Assembly: GCA_036513415.1 (NCBI GenBank) | Contig: DATBZA010000024.1 | Location: 16,166 to 80,165, forward strand | DNA from: 40CM-4-68-19 sp036513415 | GTDB taxonomy: Bacteria > Myxococcota > Myxococcia > Myxococcales > 40CM-4-68-19 | Reading direction: 5' to 3' | Length of the DNA: 64,000 bases | Part shown: piece by piece, positions 18,555 to 26,900 of the stretch | Layout: every line of letters starts with the position of its first letter | How positions within the stretch are numbered: the first letter of the stretch is position 1 | Notes under the pieces: model-generated | What the model saw: the letters and a program-made list of their open reading frames with translations, nothing else | The model's database searches: none | What the model was told of the DNA's origin: nothing | Program-made: the position numbers and the translations under genes

Positions 18555-18630
18555 GGCCCCATCGTCTAGCGGCCTAGGACGGAGGCCTCTCACGCCTCAA
18601 ACATGGGTTCGAATCCCGTTGGGGTCACCA
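18555..18630 (+). tRNA. tRNA-Glu (anticodon CTC), CCA encoded
   Basis: Acceptor GGCCCCA pairs with TGGGGTC (one G-U), then A and encoded CCA. The anticodon stem GAGGC/GCCTC holds the loop CTCTCAC, giving CTC for codon GAG. The T-arm GGGTTCGAATCCC is intact. It lies 49 bases after tRNA-Gln and is probably co-transcribed. Confidence 0.94.
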
Positions 18631-18633
18631 TTT

Positions 18634-18669
18634 GGCCCGCCAGGGTGAGACTGGCGGGCCGTTTTCTTT
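18634..18669 (+). terminator. Intrinsic terminator after tRNA-Glu
   Basis: A perfect 10-bp stem (18634-18643 with 18651-18660), a 7-base loop and a following GTTTTCTTT tract begin four bases after the tRNA-Glu CCA. Confidence 0.9.
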
Positions 18670-18701
18670 CTGGGGCAGGCGGGGCACCAGCCGCCAGGCC
18701 G

Positions 18702-19913
18702 TCAGGCAGCTCGCGCCGAGCGCTCGGTCCGGACCCAGGTCTGCCCCTGCGCGCCCCGGCTGTACTTCACGAAGCCGACCAGCAGGGCCGCGTTCATCTC
18801 CACGAAGTGCGCCGCCGCGTCCGCCACCGCGCGCACGTGCCGTGGCGTCATCCCCAGGAGGCTGAGCGCGGCCAGCGCGTAGGCGGCGCCCTGCGCCAGC
18901 AGCGCCAGCGAATAGAAAGTGCCTTCCCGCGCCAGGAAGATGTTCGAGATCAGCGCCACCACCATGGCGTGCGGGACGAACCAGCGCAGGACCTTGTGCG
19001 ACCAGAGCGCGAAGGCCGTGAAGCCGTGGCGCGGCGAGAGCAGCTCGCGATGGAGCGACAGCGCCTTGAAGCAGCCGGCCGCGATCCGGACTCGCCGGCG
19101 ATACTCGCCCGAGTGGTCGGGAGCGGTCTCCTCGTGCCCGACCGCCTCGGGCTCGTAGCGGACCTTCGACCCCGAGACGAGGACGCGCAAGGCGGCGACG
19201 AAATCGTCGACCACCGTGCCTGCCGGCAGTGGGGGAAAGAGGTGCTTGCGCACGGCGTAGATTCCGCCGTTGGCGCCCATCACGCAGCCGCGGCGCGATT
19301 CGTAGAGCTTGAGCAGGCTCTCCAGCTTCCAGTAGGCGCTCTCGGTCACCGGCGCTCCCGCCGGCGAATGCAGCCGCAGGCGGCCGCACACCAGGCCCAC
19401 CTCGTCGTCGCGCAGCGGCTGGACCAGGCGGCGGATCGCGTCGCGCTCGAAGTCCGTATTCGCGTCCGTCATCACCAACACCTCGCCGTTGGCGAGGCCT
19501 ACGAGCCGGCTGAGCACGCCCGCCTTTCCCGAGCGCTCGGCGCGCGACAGCTTCACGCCTCGGGCTGCGTAGCGTTGAACGATGGCGTCGGTCTCGTCGG
19601 TGGAGGCGTCCGATCCGACCAGGATCTCCAGCTTGTCCGCCGGGTAGTCCTGCTCGAGGAGGTTCTCGATGCGACGTCCGATGCAGCCCTGCTCGTTGTA
19701 GGCGGCGATCAGCACCGAGACGTCTGGCAGGCCGAGCCGCGCGGGCGGCCTCCGGCGCTCGTTTCCGCTCAGGTAGCCCCAGGCGCCCGAGGCCTGGCCG
19801 ATCGCGTCGAGGGCGACGAGCACCAGCGGGTAGATCACGTAGGTGTGCAGGATGCAACCGACCGCAATCCAGAACACGATGGCCAGCATGTGCTGCCGTG
19901 CAGCAATCCGCAT
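18702..19913 (-). CDS. Family 2 glycosyltransferase, membrane-anchored
   Basis: 403 residues. The GT-A domain starts PDVSVLIAAYNEQG and has the first Asp motif in ILVGSDASTDETD, the DxD-like metal motif TDANTDF and a VDDFVAALRV acceptor-side Asp motif. Hydrophobic segments lie at about 9-33 and near the C-terminus (about 310-375), as in processive or membrane-linked GT2 enzymes. It transfers sugar from a nucleotide-sugar to an unknown acceptor, likely for cell-surface polysaccharide. The start at 19913 has a weak ribosome-binding site. An ATG eight codons on and an upstream GTG at 19988 are alternatives. Confidence 0.88.
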   Translation of the reverse strand: MRIAARQHMLAIVFWIAVGCILHTYVIYPLVLVALDAIGQASGAWGYLSGNERRRPPARLGLPDVSVLIAAYNEQGCIGRRIENLLEQDYPADKLEILVGSDASTDETDAIVQRYAARGVKLSRAERSGKAGVLSRLVGLANGEVLVMTDANTDFERDAIRRLVQPLRDDEVGLVCGRLRLHSPAGAPVTESAYWKLESLLKLYESRRGCVMGANGGIYAVRKHLFPPLPAGTVVDDFVAALRVLVSGSKVRYEPEAVGHEETAPDHSGEYRRRVRIAAGCFKALSLHRELLSPRHGFTAFALWSHKVLRWFVPHAMVVALISNIFLAREGTFYSLALLAQGAAYALAALSLLGMTPRHVRAVADAAAHFVEMNAALLVGFVKYSRGAQGQTWVRTERSARAA

Positions 19914-20009
19914 GCCTTGGCCGCTCCCGCCGGACGGCGGCCAGGTCAGGATACGCATCCTGCCGGATGGGAACGGGAGTTCCCACACAGGGCCAGTCGC
20001 TGCCCACCC

Positions 20010-21023
20010 TCAGGGCGGGAGCAAGGACAACATACGTCTCGCGCGCTCGTGCTGCGGATTGTTCCGGAGCACTCGCTGGAGCAGCTCGCGCGCGCCCGCC
20101 GGATCGCCGCCGTCGATGGCAAAGCCGGCCAGGTCGACGTCCGCCCGGAGCAGCCGCGGCTCCGCTTGCCGGGCCGCCGAGAGCGCCTGGATGGCGCGAT
20201 CGCGGGCGCGGCCCGCGGCCGCAGCGGCCGCCTTGGCGTACAAGACCCAGGGATCTCCGGGCGCGGCGCGCTCCGCCTGCTCGGCGTGGGCAGCCGCCGG
20301 CTCCGGCGCAGCCGAGAGGGCTTCCGCGAGCGCGATCGCACGCAGGGCCGCGGGAGCGTTCTGATCGTCCTCGATCGCCTGCCGCGCGGCGGCGGCTCCT
20401 TGCTGCAGCAGGCGCGCTGCCGCCCGGTTCTCTTCGTCGCGCTGAGGGACGCGCATGGCCAGGTCCTTGTGGGCGCTCGCCTGCAAGAGCAGCGCGAAGG
20501 CGCGCTCCGCCTCGGCCACGGCATTGCCGGGGGCGACGCGCACCGCCTCGGTGAACAGTTTCGTCGCCTCCTGGAGGCTCTTCTCGTCGTCGAGGAGCAG
20601 CTTCTCCCGCCCTTGCCGCAAGTTCTCCTCCACCGCGCGCGGCAACCCGCGCCGGTACAAGACCACGCCGGCAGCGATGGCGAGAGCAATCACGGCCAGG
20701 AGAACCCGCAATTGCATCAGGGGTCCCCGCCGGCGCTCGAACCGCGGGGTCGAGGGCCGGCCGGCGGCGGGCACCAGCTCCGGAGTGGCCGAGGCAACCT
20801 CCACCAGCGGGGGCGCCGGCTCGGATGGAGCAGTTGCTGCAAGAGCAGGCTCCGCCGGAGTTGCGTCCGGCGGCGGAGGAGGATGGGTCCGCGGCGCGGC
20901 CACCGTCTCGAACACCTCCTGGCAGCGCCCGCACTGGACCTTGAAGCGCGCGCCGGCCGCGGCGATCCCGTCCTGCAGCGAGAAGACGGCGTGGCAGCGG
21001 CTGCACTCGATCAGCACGGTCAA
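20010..21023 (-). CDS. Zinc-ribbon (MJ0042-type) transmembrane TPR protein
   Basis: 337 residues. The N-terminal zinc ribbon has two CxxC knuckles (ECSRCHAVF and VQCGRCQEVF). A Pro/Ala-rich linker (about 45-95) leads to one membrane helix (about 104-123) and a helical TPR-type repeat region to the end. This architecture is frequent in Myxococcota; its role is unknown. The reading frame begins with TTG at 21023, whose last two bases form part of the lysC stop (TTGA overlap). A GTG two codons later is an alternative start. Coupling to lysC is therefore likely. Confidence 0.82.
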   Translation of the reverse strand: MTVLIECSRCHAVFSLQDGIAAAGARFKVQCGRCQEVFETVAAPRTHPPPPPDATPAEPALAATAPSEPAPPLVEVASATPELVPAAGRPSTPRFERRRGPLMQLRVLLAVIALAIAAGVVLYRRGLPRAVEENLRQGREKLLLDDEKSLQEATKLFTEAVRVAPGNAVAEAERAFALLLQASAHKDLAMRVPQRDEENRAAARLLQQGAAAARQAIEDDQNAPAALRAIALAEALSAAPEPAAAHAEQAERAAPGDPWVLYAKAAAAAAGRARDRAIQALSAARQAEPRLLRADVDLAGFAIDGGDPAGARELLQRVLRNNPQHERARRMLSLLPP

Positions 21024-22264
21024 CTCTTCGCGGTATCCGTCTTGTCGAGCCCGAAGGCGGTGTGCAGGGCGCGCACCGCCAGCTCCGCGTACTTCTCGTC
21101 GATCAGGCAGGAGATCTTGATCTCGGAGGTGCTGATCACCCGGATGTTGACGCCTTCGTCGGCGAGCACCTGGAACATCTTCGCCGCTACGCCCGCGTGG
21201 TTGCGCATGCCCACCCCGACGATGCTCACCTTGGCGATGCCCTCCTCGTGGTCCACCTTGCCCGCGCCGATCTGCTTGCCGATCTTGCGCACCAGGTCAT
21301 TCGTCTTCTCGACGTCGAGGCGGCCGACGGTGAACGCCATGTCGGTGCGGCCGTCGTCCTTGGCCGGGGTCTGCACGATCACGTCGACCACCACCCCTTG
21401 CTCGGCCAGCGTGCCGAAGACCTTGGCCGCCACCCCCGGCTTGTCCGGCACGCCCCGGATCACGAACCGCGACTCGTCGCGCGTGAGCGCGATGCCGCTG
21501 ACCAGCACGTCCTCCATCGACTCGTCCTCCTCGCAGACCAGGGTGCCGGGATCGTCGGTGAACGACGACTTCACCCAGAGCGGCACCTTGTACTTCATGG
21601 CGAATTCCACGCTGCGGATCTGCAATACCTTGGAGCCGAGCGAGGCCAGCTCGAGCATCTCCTCGTAGGAGACGCGGCCGAGCTTGCGCGCCCGGTCGCA
21701 GACGCGGGGATCGGTGGTGTAGACCCCGTCCACGTCGGTGTAGATCTCGCACGACTCAGCCTTGAGCGCGGCGGCCAGCGCGACCGCCGTGGTGTCCGAC
21801 CCGCCCCGTCCCAGCGTGGTGATGTTCCCGTGCTCGTCGATTCCCTGGAAGCCGGCGACCACCGCGATCTCCTTCTTGCGCAGGCTGTCGCGAAGATTGG
21901 AGTCGTCGATGCTGCGGATGCGCGCGTTGGCGAAGGCGGAGTCGGTCAGGATGCGCACTTGATGGCCGAGGAAGCTGCGGGCCTTCCCTTTCAGCTCCTG
22001 GATCGCGAGCGCGAGCAGCCCCACCGTCACCTGCTCGCCCGTGGAGACCACTACGTCCTGCTCGCGCTGGCTGGGGCGGCTCGAGATGTCGCTGGTGAGC
22101 TTGAGGAGCCGGTTGGTTTCGCCGGCCATGGCGGAGACCACCACCACCACGTCGTGGCCGTCCTTGCGCGCGGCCAGCGCCCGGCGGGCGACGTTGCGGA
22201 TGCGGTCGGCGTCCGCGACCGAGGTGCCGCCGTATTTCTGCACGATGAGCATCGCGCGGGACAT
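21020..22264 (-). CDS. lysC: Aspartate kinase
   Basis: 414 residues. Phosphorylates aspartate as the first step of Lys/Met/Thr (and diaminopimelate) synthesis. The kinase domain begins VQKYGGTSVADADR and contains TTLGRGGSDTTAVALAAAL and the aspartate-binding YTDVDGVYTTDPR. Two C-terminal ACT domains (about 270-410, e.g. GVPDKPGVAAKVFG and IVGVGMRNHAGVAAKMF) indicate feedback control by an end-product amino acid. ATGs at 22264 and 22252 are both possible starts and neither has a clear ribosome-binding site. It is divergent from hutH across 46 bases. Confidence 0.95.
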   Translation of the reverse strand: MSRAMLIVQKYGGTSVADADRIRNVARRALAARKDGHDVVVVVSAMAGETNRLLKLTSDISSRPSQREQDVVVSTGEQVTVGLLALAIQELKGKARSFLGHQVRILTDSAFANARIRSIDDSNLRDSLRKKEIAVVAGFQGIDEHGNITTLGRGGSDTTAVALAAALKAESCEIYTDVDGVYTTDPRVCDRARKLGRVSYEEMLELASLGSKVLQIRSVEFAMKYKVPLWVKSSFTDDPGTLVCEEDESMEDVLVSGIALTRDESRFVIRGVPDKPGVAAKVFGTLAEQGVVVDVIVQTPAKDDGRTDMAFTVGRLDVEKTNDLVRKIGKQIGAGKVDHEEGIAKVSIVGVGMRNHAGVAAKMFQVLADEGVNIRVISTSEIKISCLIDEKYAELAVRALHTAFGLDKTDTAKS

Positions 22265-22298
22265 TATCGTGGACTGAGGCGCGGATGGACAAATGGTG

Positions 22299-22304
22299 TA
22301 GAAG
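22299..22304 (+). promoter_or_regulatory. Candidate -10 element giving a leaderless hutH mRNA
   Basis: TAGAAG ends six bases before the hutH ATG, so a usual transcription start would fall at or next to that ATG. No ribosome-binding site is visible. A good -35 box at normal spacing was not found. Similar TAGAAG strings occur upstream of the SDR at 58909 (58881-58886) and of rplC. Confidence 0.35.
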
Positions 22305-22310
22305 CGCCTC

Positions 22311-23852
22311 ATGCGCATCGTTCTTTCCGGCGACCGGCTCACCCTGGAACAGGTGGGCGCCGTGGCGCGCGGAGGAGCCCGCGTCGAGATCGCCCCGGAA
22401 GCTCGCGAGCGGGTGCGGGCCGCCCGGGCGCTCGTCGACCGGATCGCGGCCGGCGACACGCCCACCTACGGGATCAACACCGGATTCGGCACCCTGGCGG
22501 AAGTCTCGATCCCGAAGGCGGACCTGCGAAAGCTGCAGCGGAACCTGATCCTCTCGCACGCGGCGGGGACCGGCGCGCCGCTTCCGGCGCCCGAGGTGCG
22601 CGCGCTGATGCTCCTGCGCGCCAACGTGCTCGCCGGCGGGTACTCGGGCGTTCGCGAGACCACGCTGGATCTGCTGGTGGACATGCTCCAGCGGGACCTG
22701 ATTCCGGTGGTGCCCGAAAAAGGCTCGGTGGGAGCCAGCGGCGATCTGGCGCCGCTGGCGCACCTCGCGCTGGTCCTGATCGGAGAGGGCGAAGCGTTCG
22801 CAGGCGGGAAGCGCCTTTCCGGCCGCGAGGCGCTGGCCGGCGCCGGGCTGAAGCCGGTGGTGCTGGAAGCGAAGGAGGGGCTGGCGCTGGTGAACGGCAC
22901 CCAGGCCATGCAGGCGGTGGGCGCGCTCGCGCTGCTCGAGGCCGAGCGGTGCGCGCGGATCGCGGACATCGCAGCGGCCATGACCATCGAAGGGCTGATG
23001 GGTTCGCACAGGCCGTTCCTGGCCGCCATCCAGCGGGTTCGCGGGCACGAGGGGCAGGCTCGCGTCGCGGCCGACTTGCGCGCCTTGCTCGGCCGCAGCC
23101 AGATCAATGCCTCGCACCAGGACGAGAACTGCGAGAAGGTGCAGGATCCGTACTCGCTGCGCTGCGCGCCGCAGGTCCACGGAGCGGCGCGGGACGCGCT
23201 GGCGTTCGTGCGGAAGACGCTGGCCGTCGAGGCCAACGCGGCGACGGACAATCCGCTGGTGTTCGCCGAGGCCCTCGAGGACGTCGCCGCCGGCACCGTC
23301 GTGAGCGGAGGAAACTTCCACGGGCAGCCCGTCTCGCAGGCGCTCGATCTGCTCGCGATCGCCTGTGCGCAGCTGCAGACGATCTCGGAGCGGCGGGTGG
23401 AGCAACTGGTCAATCCGTCGTTGTCGGGCCTCCCGCCGTTTCTCGCCAAGAACAGCGGGTTGAACTCGGGCTTCATGATCGCGCAGGTCACCGCGGCGGC
23501 GCTGGCGGCGGAGACGAAGCTGCTCGCGCATCCGGCTTGCGTGGACACCATTCCCTCGTCGGCGGGGCGCGAGGACCACGTCAGCATGGGGATGACGGCG
23601 GCGCTGAAGGCGCGGACTGCGGTGGAGAACGCGCGCAGCGGCCTGGCCATCGAGCTCCTGGTCGCGGCCCAGGCGCTCGACCTCCGGCGGCCGCTGCGGG
23701 CGGGAGTTGGCGCAGCCGCGGCGCACGAAGTCATCCGGAAGCGGGTGGCGTACATGGAGGAGGACCGCGAGCTGCACCGGGACATCGCGGCTGTGCGGGA
23801 CATGCTGCCGGAGATCGAGGCCGCGGCGCGCGCGGCCGCGGGGCTCGGCTAG
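22311..23852 (+). CDS. hutH: Histidine ammonia-lyase
   Basis: 513 residues. Removes ammonia from histidine to give urocanate, the first step of histidine degradation. The self-formed MIO electrophile derives from Ala-Ser-Gly in GSVGASGDLAPLAH. Other motifs are YGINTGFGTL, VNGTQAMQAVG, QDENCEKVQDPYSLRC and TDNPLVF. No other hut genes lie nearby. A related tyrosine or phenylalanine ammonia-lyase cannot be excluded, but the size and the SHQDENCEK and NSGLNSGFM regions fit HutH. Confidence 0.92.
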   Translation: MRIVLSGDRLTLEQVGAVARGGARVEIAPEARERVRAARALVDRIAAGDTPTYGINTGFGTLAEVSIPKADLRKLQRNLILSHAAGTGAPLPAPEVRALMLLRANVLAGGYSGVRETTLDLLVDMLQRDLIPVVPEKGSVGASGDLAPLAHLALVLIGEGEAFAGGKRLSGREALAGAGLKPVVLEAKEGLALVNGTQAMQAVGALALLEAERCARIADIAAAMTIEGLMGSHRPFLAAIQRVRGHEGQARVAADLRALLGRSQINASHQDENCEKVQDPYSLRCAPQVHGAARDALAFVRKTLAVEANAATDNPLVFAEALEDVAAGTVVSGGNFHGQPVSQALDLLAIACAQLQTISERRVEQLVNPSLSGLPPFLAKNSGLNSGFMIAQVTAAALAAETKLLAHPACVDTIPSSAGREDHVSMGMTAALKARTAVENARSGLAIELLVAAQALDLRRPLRAGVGAAAAHEVIRKRVAYMEEDRELHRDIAAVRDMLPEIEAAARAAAGLG

Positions 23853-23973
23853 GAGCGGCGACCACATTCCACCCCAGGCACGCACCCACGCCGGAACGTC
23901 GCGTCGGCGCGAGCCTGATCCCTGAGCCCAAAAGCGACTCCAGTGCTGCTGCTCTGGTACGATCGAGGTCCGC

Positions 23974-26900
23974 ATGGACTCGATCGTCACGCAGGAGCTT
24001 CCGCTCCAGCCGCCGCAACGAGAGCCGACAGATGCGGAGATCGAGGCCGCCCGGGGTCAGATCGCGCATCTCGAGGCGGAAGCGCGGGCCCTGGGCCTGA
24101 CTCCGACTGCGGCTCAGATGCATCTCGCGATGGGGAGAATCTTCATCGAGCAGCTCGGCGACGCCAAGAGCGCGGCCACCTGCTACCAGAATGCCTGTCT
24201 GGTCGATCCGCAGTACCGCCCGGCGCTCGAGGCGTCGCGCCGGCTGTTCGCCAGCGTGGGCCGTTACGAGCAGGCCCTGGCGCTGCACCAGCGCGAGGAG
24301 TCGTTGCTCGAGCACGGCGACCACCGCGCCGAGTCGCTGCGCGCGCAGGCGCTGCTGCTGCGCAGACTCGGCCGGGTCGAGGAGGCGAAGCGGCTCATCG
24401 ACGACGCGCTGCAGCTCGCCCCCGACCATCCGGCCCTGCTGAAGTCGCGCGTGGAGGGGGCGGAGGGCGACGGCGATCGCGCGCTGACGGCCAGCCTGCT
24501 GGTGCGCTCCGCAGGCGCGACGCGCGATCCGGTCTATAAAGCGAAGCTCCTCCGCCGCGCCGTGCTGCTCCTCGACGCACTGCGGGCGGAGACTGGATCC
24601 GCGCAAGCGCCGCCGACCGAGGACGCGCGGCCGGCTGAGCTGGCGGCGCTGCACGAGGAGGCCGCGCGGAAGCTCTGGCAGGCGGACTCCAACGATCCGG
24701 TCGGGTTCTCGGCCATGCTGCTGCGGGCGCGCTCAAGCAACGATTGGGAAGGGGTCCTGCGGCTCTGCCGGCAGCGCGCGGAGCGGACGGCCAGCCCGGC
24801 GGACCGGGCCCTGGTCGCTGCCGTCGCGGCGTACCGGCTCGGGAGGACGTCGGAAGGCCTGGCGGAGGTGACCGCGGCGCTCGAGGAGAACCGGCGCGAC
24901 GGAGCGCTGCTGGCGCTGCGCAACGAGCTGGCCGAGCAGCAGAAGTCCGCGGACCTGGCGGAGCTCCTCCGGCAGGGCGCTGAGGGGAGCATCGAGCCCA
25001 CCGAACGCGCGCACCTCAAGTTCCGCGCGGCCCTGGCGGTTGCCGATCCGTTGGAGAAAGAGCAGCTCCTCTCCGAAGCCCTGGCGGACAATCCAGGCGA
25101 TGCAGCGGCGATCGCGGTGCACGCGCGACTGGTCACGCAGCGGGACCCCGGCTCGGCGGCGGACCGATTCGCCGCCCTCGGGGAGGCGCTCGAGTCGCAT
25201 GCGGCCGAAGAAGCCGCCGGGCATTACCTGGAAGCGGCGGTGTGGCACGAGCGCGCCGGCAGTCGGGCCGAGGCGGCGGGACTCGCGCGCAGGGCCTTGA
25301 AGCTTCTGCCCCGCCAGGGGGCCGCCCTGCGACTCCTCACGCGCACGCTACCGGCGCTCGGGGCGGGATCCGAGCTGGCCGACCTGCTGGAGCAGGTCTC
25401 GACGCAGCTCCCCCGCGCGGTGGGGGCAGAGCTGCTCGCGCGGGCGTCGGCGCTGGTCAGCGAGGCCGACCCTGAGCGCGGCATCAACCTGGCGCGCCGA
25501 GCGGCCGAGATGGCGCGCGGGCTGGTGAGCCCGCGCTGGCTGGAGACGTGGTCCATGCTCTCGTTCAAGGCGGGCGACTTCGGGCAGCTCTCGCAGGCCC
25601 TGGAAGCGCGCGCCGATTCGACTTCGGGATCCGACGCGGCCGATCTGCTCCTGGAAGCGAGCGAGCTGGCCCGCGCCGCGGGAAACGACGCGCGCTCGAC
25701 CACGCTGCTGCGGAAGGCTCGGGGCGTGGATCCAGCCTCCGCTGCCGCCCGGAACGCGCTGCTGGCTCTGCCCGGTCTGGCCCCCAGAGAGCGCATCGGC
25801 CTCTTGCACGAGGAGGCGCGCCAGAGCGGGCCGGGGCGAGCCGCGGGGCTGGAGGCCGAGCGCGCGGCGCTGCTCGAGGAAGAAGGGCGCGTGGACGAGG
25901 CGGTTCAGGCCTGTGCCCAAGCCTTGACGCTCGGGGGCACCGACCTGGCCGTGCTGCGGCGGCTCGTCCGCCTTCAGCTGCGCCGCGGCGACACCACCGC
26001 GGCGCTGGCGGTCCTCGTCCAGATCGCGGAAGCGGTCCCCGAGGGGCATGCGCGCGCTGAAGCGTATGGACGCGCCGCCGAGCTCGCGGAGTGGCGCGTC
26101 GGCGATCCGCCCCGGGCGGTCGAATTGTACCGCGCGGCGACCCGCCAGCATCCCAATGCCCGGTTCGCCTGGGCGCAGCTGGCCCGGCTCCTTGCCTGGA
26201 CGGAGCAGCCGGCGGAGGCGGCGGACGCCTACGAGCACCTCGCCGCGGCCGCGCAGTCGCTCTCCGAGCGCAACGAGGCGCGCCGCTGGGCGGCCGCGCT
26301 GTACGCGCATCGCGCCAGCCAACCCGAGAAGGCGGCGGCGCTGCTCAGGGCGCTGCTCGTCGATGCTCCGGGCGACCTGGAGGCCACGGCGGAGCTGCTG
26401 GACATCGTGGCGCTGGAAAAGGGCCCACAGGCGCGGAAGGAACGGGTCGGGCTGCGCGGCCGGCTGGCGTCGCGCTGCCAGGATCCCCGCGTCGCCGCGC
26501 TGATGCGCGTCGAGTCCGCGGAGGATCGCCTCGCCGCCGGTGAGCGCGACCAGGGCATCGCCGAGTATCGCCGGGCGCTGGCGCTCAATCCCCAGGACCG
26601 CGTGGCCCTCGACCTGGTCGAGGATGCGCTGCGCAGCAGCGGGCAAAGGTCGGTGCTGCTCGAGCACCTCGGGTTCCGCTCGGCCTTCGCTGACCGCGAC
26701 GTCCGCGCCGCGCTGGCAGTCGAGCAGGCGATGATCTTCACCGAGCAGGGCCGGATGGACGACGCTGCTGCCGCATACCGGCAAGCCCTGGCGAGCGATC
26801 CGCACTCCCTCCTCGCCCTCAAAGGCGCGCGGCACCTCGCCGAGATCAACGGCCACGGGGATGAGGCGTCGCAGCTCGTGTCCACGGAGGCCACGGTCGC

